Below are positions 16,593-28,029 of a stretch of DNA of 51,851 bases, one piece after another (the stretch's first letter is position 1; each line of letters opens with the position of its first letter). The DNA is from Bacillus renqingensis (GTDB taxonomy: Bacteria > Bacillota > Bacilli > Bacillales > Cytobacillaceae): contig NZ_JADDIU010000024.1 of assembly GCF_016464375.1 (NCBI RefSeq), forward strand, positions 1 through 51,851, in the 5' to 3' direction. The translations under genes and the position numbers were made by a program. Below the pieces are notes generated by a model, which was not told where the DNA came from, ran no database searches, and saw nothing but the letters and a program-made list of their open reading frames with translations.

Positions 16593-17379
16593 AGTCGATC
16601 TCTCCTTCCGTTAGATTATTGTAGTTAACATCACGAGCTTGTCCGTCTTTTGGCTGATTGTTAACAAGTAAATTAACAATCACTGCAATACATGCACCGA
16701 ATAATGCAATCGCTGTAATATTTAAACCTAAATAAGAGGCACCCAAGAAACCTAAGAAGAAATAGACACCCATTTTTTTCGTAAATAACATGTCAAGCAA
16801 CAACGCAAAACCGACAGCAGGTAACAGATTTCCGGCAACCTTTAATCCACCAAGAATGGTTTCAGGAACTGCATTTACTAACGCCTTTACCTCCTCTGCC
16901 CCTAATATAATTGCTAAGAAGGTTGGAATAAAAACACTGAGAAAGAATAAAAATGGTGGAATCCACATCATTAAGGTCACACCACGGAAATCCGCTTTTG
17001 CTGCGTACTTATCTGCTTTATGCAGGAAGTATCCATTGATAATCCTTACTAGTACTCCTAGGGACTGAGCTAAAACAGCGATTGGAACGGCAAGTACTAA
17101 CGCTACTTCTGCACCTTGATTAGACAAAATGGCAAAAGCCGTTCCGAGGATCCCTCCTGTAACAACATCCGGCGGTGTAGAAGCGCCGATACCGGCAATC
17201 CCCATCCAAATCAACTCTAGCTGGGCCCCAATCATAACACCCTGCTTCACATCTCCGAGAACTAATCCAACCAGCAGACCAGTAACCAACGGACGCTCCA
17301 GCATCAAGACACCGAAAATCCTGCCGTCCAAAATACCGATTCCGGCAATAACCCCTAACATTATTGCTTGAGCTACCAC
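16585..17379 (-). CDS. Mannose-family PTS IIC component
   Basis: Integral membrane transporter subunit, 264 residues, with about seven hydrophobic segments. The N-terminal GVIAGIGILDGRIFGVLMLERPLV and QLELIWMGIAGIGASTPPDVV are diagnostic. The start is GTG behind AAGGAGGGGTC. It follows IIB by 25 bases and overlaps IID. Confidence 0.92.
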   Translation of the reverse strand: MVAQAIMLGVIAGIGILDGRIFGVLMLERPLVTGLLVGLVLGDVKQGVMIGAQLELIWMGIAGIGASTPPDVVTGGILGTAFAILSNQGAEVALVLAVPIAVLAQSLGVLVRIINGYFLHKADKYAAKADFRGVTLMMWIPPFLFFLSVFIPTFLAIILGAEEVKALVNAVPETILGGLKVAGNLLPAVGFALLLDMLFTKKMGVYFFLGFLGASYLGLNITAIALFGACIAVIVNLLVNNQPKDGQARDVNYNNLTEGEIDFD

Positions 17380-17404
17380 TTTTGACCCCTCCTTTATTTA
17401 CTTT

Positions 17405-17881
17405 TTATAGTAAATCTTTCAAACCTTTTTTCTTGTCATGCGGCAGCATTCTGAATTCTAAATTAACACCATGTTCTGCTATTTCTTTAAAATGGGCCAT
17501 GTCCTGATCATCTACTGCAACCAAGTCGGTTAGTTTCCGTTTTCCTTCTGAATAACGCAATCCTCCTACGTTAATTTCTTTGATAGTTCCACCTGCGTTT
17601 TTCACAAGCGCTAACGCATCACTTGTATTTTTCACAAGAACTAATACCTTATTTTTTTGTGAGGCTTCAAACTTTTGAACAATCTCCCCGGACTCCTCAA
17701 CGCCGCGAATGTATAATTTCACATTGGCTGGCTTGGCTAAGTTAAGCGCCATTGCCTTCATCTGATCCTTCTGCGCTTCATCGTTTACAACAAGGATGAC
17801 ATTCACCCCAAGTGATGATGCCCATCCGTATGCTACCTGTCCGTGGATTAAGCGGTCATCAATCCGTAATAATGAGATCAT
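17405..17881 (-). CDS. Mannose-family PTS IIB component
   Basis: Cytosolic phosphotransferase protein. The phosphorylated His13 lies in RIDDRLIHGQVAYGW, receiving phosphate from IIA and giving it to the incoming sugar. At 158 residues it is a free-standing IIB rather than the fused IIAB of E. coli ManX. It overlaps IIA by 23 bases. Confidence 0.92.
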   Translation of the reverse strand: MISLLRIDDRLIHGQVAYGWASSLGVNVILVVNDEAQKDQMKAMALNLAKPANVKLYIRGVEESGEIVQKFEASQKNKVLVLVKNTSDALALVKNAGGTIKEINVGGLRYSEGKRKLTDLVAVDDQDMAHFKEIAEHGVNLEFRMLPHDKKKGLKDLL

Positions 17882-18302
17882 CTTTCAAACTTCCTTTCTG
17901 CGATTCTACTAATTTATTAATATGAATAATGCCGTCTTTTGCCGCCTGAACACCTTCTTCAATTACAGCAGCAATGCTTTGCTCCTCACTTGCTAAAATC
18001 ATTGTGAGCATCATCGGTAAATTTAGACCTGAAATAACATCAAAATCATTTAGTTCCAGTAATAATTCCGTACAAATGTTTGTTACGCTGCCCCCAAAGA
18101 CATCAGTTAGAACGATAAAATGCTCATCCTCCTTCTTTGATGTTAAAATTTTTCTTAATTCCTCCTTTGCCAAATCGCCCGATTTCAGCTTCGTCATGCT
18201 AAAGATAGACACTTTTGATGATTGTCCTGCAATTAATTCCAATGTTTCTGTGAATGCTTTGGCTAGTTCTCCATGCGTAGCTATTAAAAAATGTTTCATC
18301 AT
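17859..18302 (-). CDS. Mannose-family PTS IIA component
   Basis: Cytosolic IIA protein phosphorylated by HPr at His10 in FLIATHGELAKAF. VLTDVFGGSVTNI is the second family motif around the active site. It is first in the operon IIA-IIB-IIC-IID-SIS, directly behind the sigma-54 promoter. Two adjacent ATGs follow GGGGGCTGG; the first is given. Imported sugar is unknown; the gene order matches LevDEFG and the Amadori-sugar Gfr systems. Confidence 0.92.
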   Translation of the reverse strand: MMKHFLIATHGELAKAFTETLELIAGQSSKVSIFSMTKLKSGDLAKEELRKILTSKKEDEHFIVLTDVFGGSVTNICTELLLELNDFDVISGLNLPMMLTMILASEEQSIAAVIEEGVQAAKDGIIHINKLVESQKGSLKDDLIITD

Positions 18303-18336
18303 CCAGCCCCCTTTTTAACTCTTTATTCTTTAAAAA

Positions 18337-18353
18337 TGCAAAAAGCGTGCCAA
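18337..18353 (-). promoter_or_regulatory. Sigma-54 promoter of the mannose-family PTS operon
   Basis: On the minus strand TTGGCACG lies at -24 and TTTGCA at -12, with exactly ten bases between GG and GC, a consensus -24/-12 promoter. Predicted start is near 18325, 23 bases before the IIA ATG. It matches the sigma-54-type activator encoded upstream. The -24 element is also one arm of a terminator hairpin. Confidence 0.88.
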
Positions 18354-18367
18354 CTTGTGACACGCTT
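18340..18367 (-). terminator. Terminator of the LevR-type regulator, overlapping the sigma-54 promoter
   Basis: AAGCGTG (18367-18361) and CACGCTT (18349-18343) form a stem followed by five T (18344-18340) on the minus strand, 20 bases after the regulator's stop. Both arm and T-run are part of the promoter sequence. Confidence 0.7.
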
Positions 18368-18386
18368 ATAAAAAATATTGAATTTT

Positions 18387-19379
18387 CTAGATTAATTCCT
18401 TTTGTCGCAACGGTTTTGAGTCGATAATATTAAAAATATAACCAACTTCAGCAAGGGGTATGTGCACACTATAGTTTTCTTCGAGCACACTAAAGGCATT
18501 TTTGATCATCTCGATTCCCTTTGTGTGAATCTTTTCAAATTTCTCGATATCTGGATATTCTGTTATCGGCGCCTGTCTGATTAAACGCTCTACCATACAG
18601 CTCACATGCACAAATAACGCAATTTTCTTATCATTGGCAAGCTTTTGTCTCAATTGATTTTCCAGCTGGATGATTCCTTTTTCCACTTTACGGATAATCT
18701 TTTCTGTATCTAAGATGGTTAGTGAATCAATTACCCTGCTTAGTGAGAAGTTCATGATAATCTTGTCATTCACCTGACGAATGGTTTCGGCATCTGCAAT
18801 TTTCCCAAAGATACGAACAACATCCGTTTCCCCTTTCCCGGAGATAATATCCTCTAATGAGATAAAATTAATTCCCTCTACCTCTGGATTGGCCGTTCCG
18901 ACAATCGCTAATACATCGTAGAGTCTGAATGGCGCCTCTTTCATCCCATTCTTTCTCAATCTATCAAAATCATGAGCGATGATTTTGATATTCAATAGGT
19001 CTCCGATACTTTCTGTTAGTAATTCTTGTATTTGTGTAGCTGTGCCGATCCCGGTAAAACAAGAAGTTACAATCGCATATTCTTTATTCTTTGTCGGATA
19101 GTGAAGATCAATGTTAGGTCGGACAAATTGTTGCAAAGGCTTGACCATCTCTTCTACTGTTTTTCCTTGCAGCAAATAATTCCCGACCTCCAATGCAAAG
19201 GAGGTAGAAACCTGATCAATAAACAGCATCGGTCCGTCAATTAAATCCTTGATTTGGTCATGGATTAAACTTAGTGAACCCATATCAACAAGGACAACTA
19301 AGCCGCTCGAGGTATCATTGTCCTCCATATACCGAAGCATTTTTTTCGTTATATCGATAACCGTTGACTCGACTGGCAT
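18387..19379 (-). pseudogene. LevR-type activator, C-terminal part after a frameshift
   Basis: This frame continues the upstream regulator: it gives the rest of the EIIA-like domain (VLVDMGSLSLIHDQIKDL), an EIIB-like domain with the phosphorylatable Cys in IVTSCFTGIGTATQ (about residues 105-118) and a second PRD with His in LFVHVSCMVERLIRQ. Together with the 588-residue upstream part it makes about 920 residues, the normal LevR size. Upstream of its ATG the frame stays open (FDSID) back to the frameshift, so the ATG is probably not a natural start. No ribosome site of note precedes it. It could be translated separately, but PRD and PTS domains alone cannot activate sigma-54. Confidence 0.7.
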
Positions 19380-19389
19380 ATCAATTGAA

Positions 19390-21156
19390 TCAAATTACAC
19401 CCAGCAACCGGTTACAAACATTGGCCATACTGCTTGCAGTAGCATATCCATGGGCAATGATCATCGCTTTGACACGGCGACCCATTTGGATGATTTTTGT
19501 TTTACAAAAGAATAGGATCATCATGATAATATCTTCAATATACAGATCCAGGTCCATCCGGCTTTTAAGAAAGGACTTGAATTTTGTTAAAATGGAGTAC
19601 TCTGTTTTGTAATGCTCCCTCAGATAGTTGAGCATTTGTTTGGATAGAAGACCCTCCTGTTTAGTCAAATTAAATGGATTGGATTTAAAAAATAAATAGG
19701 ATGAGAGGGTGTACACACTATTGCCATCATATTTCACGTTATAGTTCACTTCTAAATATCTAAAGATATCCTGTATCATGGATATAGTAAAATCCATCAT
19801 TAGATTATTAAACTCATTTGGTCTTTCAAAAATGAGCTTGTCCATCATGACGGTTATTTCCTCTGTACATTTCTCCATAAATACCTTTTCTGACCATTGA
19901 CCTTTGTCCATTTTCAGATAATAATGGAGGCAATTTTGATAGGTCTGCTCAATCAAGTTAATTCTCATCTCGTTTGCATGACTGAGAAATTTTTTACTTT
20001 CAGGATAGAACACCACACTTCCTTCCTTTGAAGGATAATGGTTGAACAAGTGTGGAGAGCTCTGATAAATTTTCTTAGGAAGATCCTGCAAGGTGACATG
20101 GATTTTGTCCATACTCTTTGTTTTTTTCGTAAAAGCAAACCCACAGGTATATTTGATAATATTTTTACATTCGCCGATATTGCCAACATAGTAATATTTA
20201 TCTAGGATATCAAGCGTTTTATTTGTGACTTCAATCGGAATGCCAAGCAGTTTACTTTCTTCCATAAAGAAATGATGGATAAACTGACGTTTTTCATCCT
20301 GCCCCCGCTCTTCTAGGCTTGGCACATTGACTGTAATCGGGATTCTACGCAGGAATGTTTCCAGAAAGACCGATAAACTCTCCGTCGTTGCAAACACTAG
20401 ACGAACCTTCGATGTCCTGACCACATCCGTTTCCCCTAAGCGCGTGAACGTTCCTTGATCCATGAAGGTAAATAGCTTTTCCTGACCTTCTTTATTCAAT
20501 CGATGAACTTCGTCCAAAAATAAAATCCCTTGGTCCGCTTGTTCAATTAATCCTACTTGATCTTTTACAGCACCTGTAAAGGATCCCTTTGAGTGGCCAA
20601 ATAGAAAGCTGGATAATAATTCAGGATTATTAACATATTGGGCACAGTTAAATACATAGAAAGGGGCATTTTCCGCAATAATATTTTTAGCCCTTGTATA
20701 ATCATACATAAGCTTAGCAATAAAAATTTTTCCAACACCGGTTGGTCCAAGGAGCATCAGGGGTAGCCCGTTGTCCGGATAGAATATAGCTGTCTTAATT
20801 TGTTCGACTGCTTCTTTTAAACTCTTCTCGTATCCAATTAAACACTTAAAGATATCCTCCGAGTGATCTGTGTGCAGCTCATTCTTTAATGAATCAAAAC
20901 TGCCATAGCTGTTATTTTTCAAAACTCCGTAATTTTTTTCTACTGTCTCTTTGTGCAGAAAACAAACAGGCCTTGTGTTTACTTTCAAGAGGATTCCTTC
21001 TTTGACAAGATCATTTAATATTCTGCTTGCCCGAGTCCGGTTCATACGAAAAGACCTAGCGATAGTTTCTGTTTGATAATGTTCTAGGTTTAACTCGTCG
21101 TTTAAAGAAAATTGAGAGGTTACATCTATCATATACTGCACAATCTCTAGATTCAT
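19390..21156 (-). pseudogene. Sigma-54-dependent LevR-type PTS activator, frameshifted
   Basis: N-terminal 588 residues of a LevR/GfrR-type activator. Order: winged-helix region (about 1-75), AAA+ domain (about 105-340) with Walker B GILFLDEVHRL and the sigma-54 contact loop GSFTGA, then PRD-1 and the start of an EIIA domain with the phosphorylatable His in MIIAHGYATASS. Two defects are visible. Walker A reads GPTGVGKI, with Ile144 replacing the Thr/Ser that holds magnesium. The frame stops at 19390 just after NRLLGV, and the rest continues one base over at 18387-19379. Dropping one A near 19393 restores a single frame. It would have controlled the sigma-54 promoter at 18337. Confidence 0.8.
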
Positions 21157-21504
21157 TTCTGATCCTCCTCACGTTGTTACTTCGGTGTAGTAGTTGGAGT
21201 TTTTTAAATACTCTGCCTCTTAATATATTATACAGAAAATTCGACATTTTTTGAGGTTTTTTTAGAAGTTTGCTTTTGAGGGGAGTACTTACGATTTTCA
21301 AAAACCTGCTGCAAACATATGGCAGCTGATGGTGACACAGTAGCCATTCTTGGTACCGGTCCAAGCAGATCGCTTAGCATCATCGCTGCCTAAGTTGCAG
21401 GGGTAAGTTTTTTTCTTTAGAAAAACGCCTCGAAAGGGAAGGGAACAGAGGGTACGTATGGGATTTAACATAGTGAACGCAGATTCTCGAGCGTCTTCAT
21501 AACT
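21157..21504. other. Intergenic stretch upstream of the activator
   Basis: About 350 bases with no supported gene. A TATAAT-like box on the minus strand near 21226-21231 may belong to the activator. A 24-codon frame at 21319-21393 lacks a ribosome site and is not called. Confidence 0.5.
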
Positions 21505-22200
21505 TTATATTTTTAAAAGGAAGGGTAGGATTGGCAATAGAATGGAAAGAAATAACGCGGAGGTAACCATCGCCACGCTGCCCATTGCGCCTTCTTCTTC
21601 ACCCCAGACCAGTGAACGATTTACTCCCAACATTTGCGCAGAAGTTCCCATCGCCAATCCTCTCGCGCCTTTGCTATGGATCCCTAAGTGTTTAAATAAA
21701 CTTGGGCCAAGTAATAAAGAAATGATCGCTGAACAAATCACAAACAGAACGGTAATAGAAGTAAGCCCACCGAGATCATTCGATATCGTTAACGCGATTG
21801 GTAAGGTTACAGATTTTGGAATCAACGATGCCGTTAATTGCTCCTTCACATGGAATAGCTGGGCTAGACCGACTACTGACACCATTCCGATAAAGGTACC
21901 GCCAATTACTCCGCTGCAGATTTTTTGATAATTCTTCTTTAAAAATGCCCACTGTTTGTATAGCGGAACAGCTAAGGAGACCACAGCCAGCTTTAACAGC
22001 CATGAAAAAATAATGCTCCCTTGCTGATAGGTCCCTTGTTCAATATGAAAGCTAAACAGGATTAAAATAAGAAGAAAAGTAGCGGTATATAACGGATTTA
22101 ACCAATCCCTTTTGTATTTTTTCTGAAGCTTTAATGTGAACACATAGCATATAGTGGTGAGGGTAACGCAGAAAAGAATATTTCTGAAAAAATCAATCAT
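21505..22200 (-). CDS. lrgB: LrgB/CidB-family membrane protein
   Basis: Polytopic membrane protein of 231 residues acting with LrgA in control of murein hydrolases or export of small acids such as pyruvate. The conserved SLIPKSVTLPIALTISNDLGG and the C-terminal GARGLAMGTSAQMLG identify it. The ATG overlaps the last codons of lrgA by four bases (22197-22200), so translation is coupled. No LytTR or LysR regulator gene is adjacent, so whether it is the lrg or cid version is open. Confidence 0.92.
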   Translation of the reverse strand: MIDFFRNILFCVTLTTICYVFTLKLQKKYKRDWLNPLYTATFLLILILFSFHIEQGTYQQGSIIFSWLLKLAVVSLAVPLYKQWAFLKKNYQKICSGVIGGTFIGMVSVVGLAQLFHVKEQLTASLIPKSVTLPIALTISNDLGGLTSITVLFVICSAIISLLLGPSLFKHLGIHSKGARGLAMGTSAQMLGVNRSLVWGEEEGAMGSVAMVTSALFLSILLPILPFLLKI

Positions 22201-22562
22201 TTCTCATCTCTCCTTTTAAATTTTTCATAACATTCTGCGAAGAAAGCAGTGCCTAACAGGCAGCAGATACTACTTATAATCAAAATTATTATGATAGACC
22301 AATGAAAAATCTGCCGGTAGCTCGAAGATAAAAAAAGACTTACCATCGGCGGGATAAACAATAAGGTTATATGCTTAAGTTGAAAAGAAGCGGTTTTTTC
22401 AATCCAACTCAGTTTGATGATGCCTGTAAGCAAAAGCACAAATAGCAAAATCATTCCCAGCACACTGCCTGGTAACGGAATATGCAAGAAGGCAGCCAAA
22501 AAAGAGCCCAGCTGAAGGAATCCTAAAATGATCAATAGTTGAAAAATCCAACTTAGTCTCAC
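22197..22562 (-). CDS. lrgA: LrgA/CidA-family holin-like membrane protein
   Basis: Small membrane protein with four hydrophobic helices, holin-like. FLQLGSFLAAFLHIPLPGSV, then LGMILLF, and LFIPPMVSLF are family hallmarks. The GTG at 22562, five bases after a run of seven G, begins the conserved part; an ATG 63 bases earlier would prepend an unrelated polar stretch. First gene of the lrgAB pair. Confidence 0.88.
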   Translation of the reverse strand: MRLSWIFQLLIILGFLQLGSFLAAFLHIPLPGSVLGMILLFVLLLTGIIKLSWIEKTASFQLKHITLLFIPPMVSLFLSSSYRQIFHWSIIIILIISSICCLLGTAFFAECYEKFKRRDEK

Positions 22563-23140
22563 TTTAACCCCCCCATCTGTAAAGTTTATAATAATAAGCT
22601 TATAGCAGTTTTTTCTTGATTTCATTAGGTTTGTGAGAAAGTCTTACCCACATTTTTTTAAAACACTTACAGGAATGTAAGGAAATGTTACGTTATTTTA
22701 AGAGGAACTACGAATTTAGTGGCATAATCCATTTTTGCGACCTATGCACTGACACAAGCACAGATGGACACTTCTTGTCCTGCTGTCCCTATAGATGTAT
22801 ATACAGCTGCTGGTAAGTCCAGCAATAGCGTAGAACATCTATATCCACGTTGGCTTACTATCTATTAACGGGAAGAAAGTGAAGAAATCAAACAATTAGA
22901 AAAGCGCAAGGCGAGCCGGCGAGAAGGCTGTTCTTTAGCCTTCTTGAGGAGCCGCTGACTCCTCCGCGAAAAAGCTATCGCTTTTCCTTCGTAGTTTATC
23001 GTTGACCACTTTCGGGTAATTTGCAAATTAGAGAAAAAATTGAAGATCAAATTTGTCAATAATCAATTAAAAGAAGGGGAACAGGCACCATCAACGAATC
23101 AGCTTGTTAGCTCCTACAAAATTGACCTATAATATTGAAG
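22563..23140. other. Intergenic stretch with hairpins and repeat copy B
   Basis: No gene is supported. Around 22791-22842 nested inverted repeats (ATAGATGT/ACATCTAT outside, TGCTGG/CCAGCA inside) can form a long hairpin of unknown purpose. Repeat copy B follows at 22900-22992. Confidence 0.5.
22900..22992. repeat. GC-rich dispersed repeat, copy B
   Basis: Begins AAAGCGCAAGGCGAGCC. Positions 22913-22947 are identical to 3848-3882 of copy A; positions 22970-22992 (AAAAAGCTATCGCTTTT, then CCTTCGT) match copy C near 31896-31918. It therefore links the two other copies, which share little with each other directly. Confidence 0.65.
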
Positions 23141-23182
23141 TACGAAAAAGCTTGCCCTATCCTAACAGCAAGCTTTTTCGTA
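23141..23182 (-). terminator. Terminator of the cellobiose-type PTS operon
   Basis: TACGAAAAAGCTTGC and GCAAGCTTTTTCGTA form a perfect 15-bp stem with a 12-base loop, 16 bases after the IIA stop. Confidence 0.75.
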
Positions 23183-23197
23183 AGGAGATAACCTCTA

Positions 23198-23509
23198 TTA
23201 TTCATGAATCTTTTTATAAACATCTATAAATTCTTGTGCAATTGTGCGGAATGATTCAGCGGCCATTAATTGGTCTTCTGTATGGATTAATAAGAGAGTA
23301 GCATTTATTTGATTGCCAGAGGCCTCTTGTTGAATTAATTTTGCATGAGCACTATGTCCTTGGTTAAAAAGTTGTACTCCTTCTTCCAATAATCTTTCAG
23401 CTTGTTCAAAATCACCTCTTTTTGCAACTTGAATGGCTTCGATATAATTAGATTTTGCACTTCCAACTGAAGAAATGATTTGGAAACATGTCATTTCTAA
23501 GCCTTCCAT
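23198..23509 (-). CDS. PTS lactose/cellobiose-family IIA
   Basis: Small cytosolic phosphocarrier of 103 residues, a trimeric helical bundle in this family. The phosphorylated His76 lies in TLLLIHTEDQLMAAE. It starts directly after the IIB stop and ends the operon IIC-GH1-IIB-IIA. It takes phosphate from HPr and passes it to IIB. Confidence 0.92.
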   Translation of the reverse strand: MEGLEMTCFQIISSVGSAKSNYIEAIQVAKRGDFEQAERLLEEGVQLFNQGHSAHAKLIQQEASGNQINATLLLIHTEDQLMAAESFRTIAQEFIDVYKKIHE

Positions 23510-26614
<3,105 letters not shown>

Positions 26615-26656
26615 TGGTTTTTCCCCCCTAATTTACTTTGGATAATTCCCCATAAT

Positions 26657-26668
26657 TCATTCGAATGA
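26657..26668. promoter_or_regulatory. Operator, proximal ATTCGAAT palindrome of the PTS operon
   Basis: TCATTCGAATGA, a perfect 12-bp palindrome just downstream of the -10 box. The same core occurs at the GH3-GH30 promoter. Confidence 0.72.
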
Positions 26669-26678
26669 TTATGCTTTA

Positions 26679-26706
26679 ATTATACATCCCATGAAATCGC
26701 TGTCAA
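26679..26706 (-). promoter_or_regulatory. Sigma-A promoter of the PTS/GH1 operon
   Basis: On the minus strand TTGACA (26706-26701), 16-base spacer, TATAAT (26684-26679). It lies about 65 bases before the IIC start. Confidence 0.78.
26692..26705. promoter_or_regulatory. cre site (CcpA binding) over the PTS promoter
   Basis: TGAAATCGCTGTCA matches the consensus TGWAANCGNTNWCA at every position and covers the -35 box, so glucose repression is expected. Confidence 0.75.
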
Positions 26707-26712
26707 TAATTT

Positions 26713-26720
26713 ATTCGAAT
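26713..26720. promoter_or_regulatory. Operator, distal ATTCGAAT site of the PTS operon
   Basis: ATTCGAAT core immediately upstream of the -35 box; second half of the operator pair. Confidence 0.6.
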
Positions 26721-26939
26721 TAATTTTATAAATACACATAACTTATTTTCGTTTGACTGTAATAAAATATCAGATTATACTATTTAATGAATGACTCTGT
26801 CACGACCAACTCGTCAGATATTGCATCATCCACAGGACCCCCTGATCACCTGTGGCACTGTTTAATGTTTAAAAAAATGGTGTATCTGCTATGATAATAA
26901 TGATATACAGTAACTACAAAAGGTTAAGGAATGTGAAAA

Positions 26940-27635
26940 ATGAATTCAAAACAATTAACGAAAATAATTAAAGAAAAAATATTAAATAATGGGTACGAAA
27001 ATATGAAGTTACCTACTGAGGATATGTTAATGGAAGAATATAGTGTAACCCGTTATTGTGTAAGAAAGGCTATTCAAAACTTGGTTGATCATGGTTTAAT
27101 TTACCAAGTCCAAGGAAGTGGCATGTATATAAAAGAGAAAAGGGATGATTGCCTAGTCTTGTCAAGTACAGAAGGTATTTTCATGGGGTTCCCTAACAGA
27201 AAGGTTGAATCAAAATTATTGAATTTGGAAATTCAAGCAGCTGATGAAGATTTAGCAAAGGAATTCAAATGTGATATAGGTACTCCTATTTATAAACTTA
27301 CCAGGTTACGCTATTTAGACGGACAACCATTCTGCATTGAGTATTCAAATTATAACAAAAAAATAATACCTTACTTAAACAAGGAAATCGCGGAAGGTTC
27401 CATATTTGAGTATACAAGAAAAGATTTAGGACTTAGTATAGGTTTTGCTGACAAAATTATTTCCTGCGATAAAATAAAGAAAGACCAAGCAGAATATTTA
27501 AATCTTCAAGAAAATGATCCGGGATTATTCATAAATGATACCGTTTATTTAACGAATGGCAGGATTTTCAATACATCTATTGTCTTGTACAATTACAAGC
27601 TAACAAAATTATTCGATGTTGCTAATCTAAAATAA
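26940..27635 (+). CDS. GntR-family (HutC/UTRA type) regulator of the beta-glucoside locus
   Basis: DNA-binding repressor of 231 residues. The N-terminal winged helix (about 1-65: KLPTEDMLMEEYSVTRYCVR, VDHGLIYQVQGSGMYI) is followed by a UTRA ligand-binding domain (GTPIYKLTRLRYLDGQPFCI and EYSNYNKK). It is divergent from the PTS operon and followed by the GH3-GH30 gene, both of whose promoters carry ATTCGAAT palindromes; regulation of both is inferred. Its effector is probably a phosphorylated beta-disaccharide. ATG follows AAGGAATGTGAAAA. It is AT-rich like the PTS genes. Confidence 0.87.
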   Translation: MNSKQLTKIIKEKILNNGYENMKLPTEDMLMEEYSVTRYCVRKAIQNLVDHGLIYQVQGSGMYIKEKRDDCLVLSSTEGIFMGFPNRKVESKLLNLEIQAADEDLAKEFKCDIGTPIYKLTRLRYLDGQPFCIEYSNYNKKIIPYLNKEIAEGSIFEYTRKDLGLSIGFADKIISCDKIKKDQAEYLNLQENDPGLFINDTVYLTNGRIFNTSIVLYNYKLTKLFDVANLK

Positions 27636-27820
27636 TATCCATTCGTATGTTTCTTATTAATCCTCCAATTACGCGCGGCTTTGTTGTATCCAATTGATTG
27701 ATTGATAAAAATTCGACTTTTCTCTTAAGTGTTCGATATCATCAACTTCAGGTATTGCCAGCATCCTTTCATATCTATCACTGCTGTTTTACTCAAATTT
27801 TTGCAGCAGAGTTAGTTTCG

Positions 27821-27841
27821 GGGCTGACAAGCCTTTTTTTT
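27821..27841 (+). terminator. Terminator of the GntR gene
   Basis: GGCT, GACA loop, AGCC, then eight T. A CTGCTG/CAGCAG hairpin lies just before it. It is 186 bases after the stop; nothing recognisable fills that gap. Confidence 0.6.
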
Positions 27842-27906
27842 ATGAAATTTATAAAACTTTCCCGAAGGCCTTTGTACCTCTTTGCTTATTCTAAATAATT
27901 TCAAAA

Positions 27907-27916
27907 TATTCGAATA
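27907..27916. promoter_or_regulatory. Operator, distal ATTCGAAT site of the GH3-GH30 gene
   Basis: TATTCGAATA palindrome, 26 bases upstream of the -35 box. Confidence 0.6.
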
Positions 27917-27941
27917 AATAAAATTACTTCTAATAAAATTA

Positions 27942-27970
27942 TTGACAACAGTTTCAATTGCCACAATAAT
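27942..27970 (+). promoter_or_regulatory. Promoter of the GH3-GH30 gene
   Basis: TTGACA at 27942-27947, 17-base spacer and AATAAT at 27965-27970. A poor cre-like TGACAACAGTTTCA (two mismatches) overlaps the -35 box. Confidence 0.6.
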
Positions 27971-27978
27971 AAAACTAT

Positions 27979-27994
27979 ATTCATTCGAATGAAT
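27979..27994. promoter_or_regulatory. Operator, proximal palindrome of the GH3-GH30 gene
   Basis: ATTCATTCGAATGAAT, a perfect 16-bp palindrome over the expected transcription start; shares its core with the sites at the PTS promoter. Confidence 0.75.
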
Positions 27995-28029
27995 TAGTAG
28001 TTTTTATTAAGAGACGGTGGAGGTAAATC

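Noticed and set aside
21319..21393. 24-codon frame MAADGDTVAILGTGPSRSLS..., like the NAD loop of a dehydrogenase
   Set aside because: No ribosome site, and similarity is limited to a glycine-rich stretch too short to trust.
22791..22842. Nested inverted repeats as a terminator or RNA gene
   Set aside because: No promoter or T-run fits; kept only as structure within the intergenic entry.
22865..23059. 64-residue minus-strand frame before the PTS IIA gene
   Set aside because: It is a read-through of the GC-rich repeat copy B; the same repeat elsewhere is noncoding.
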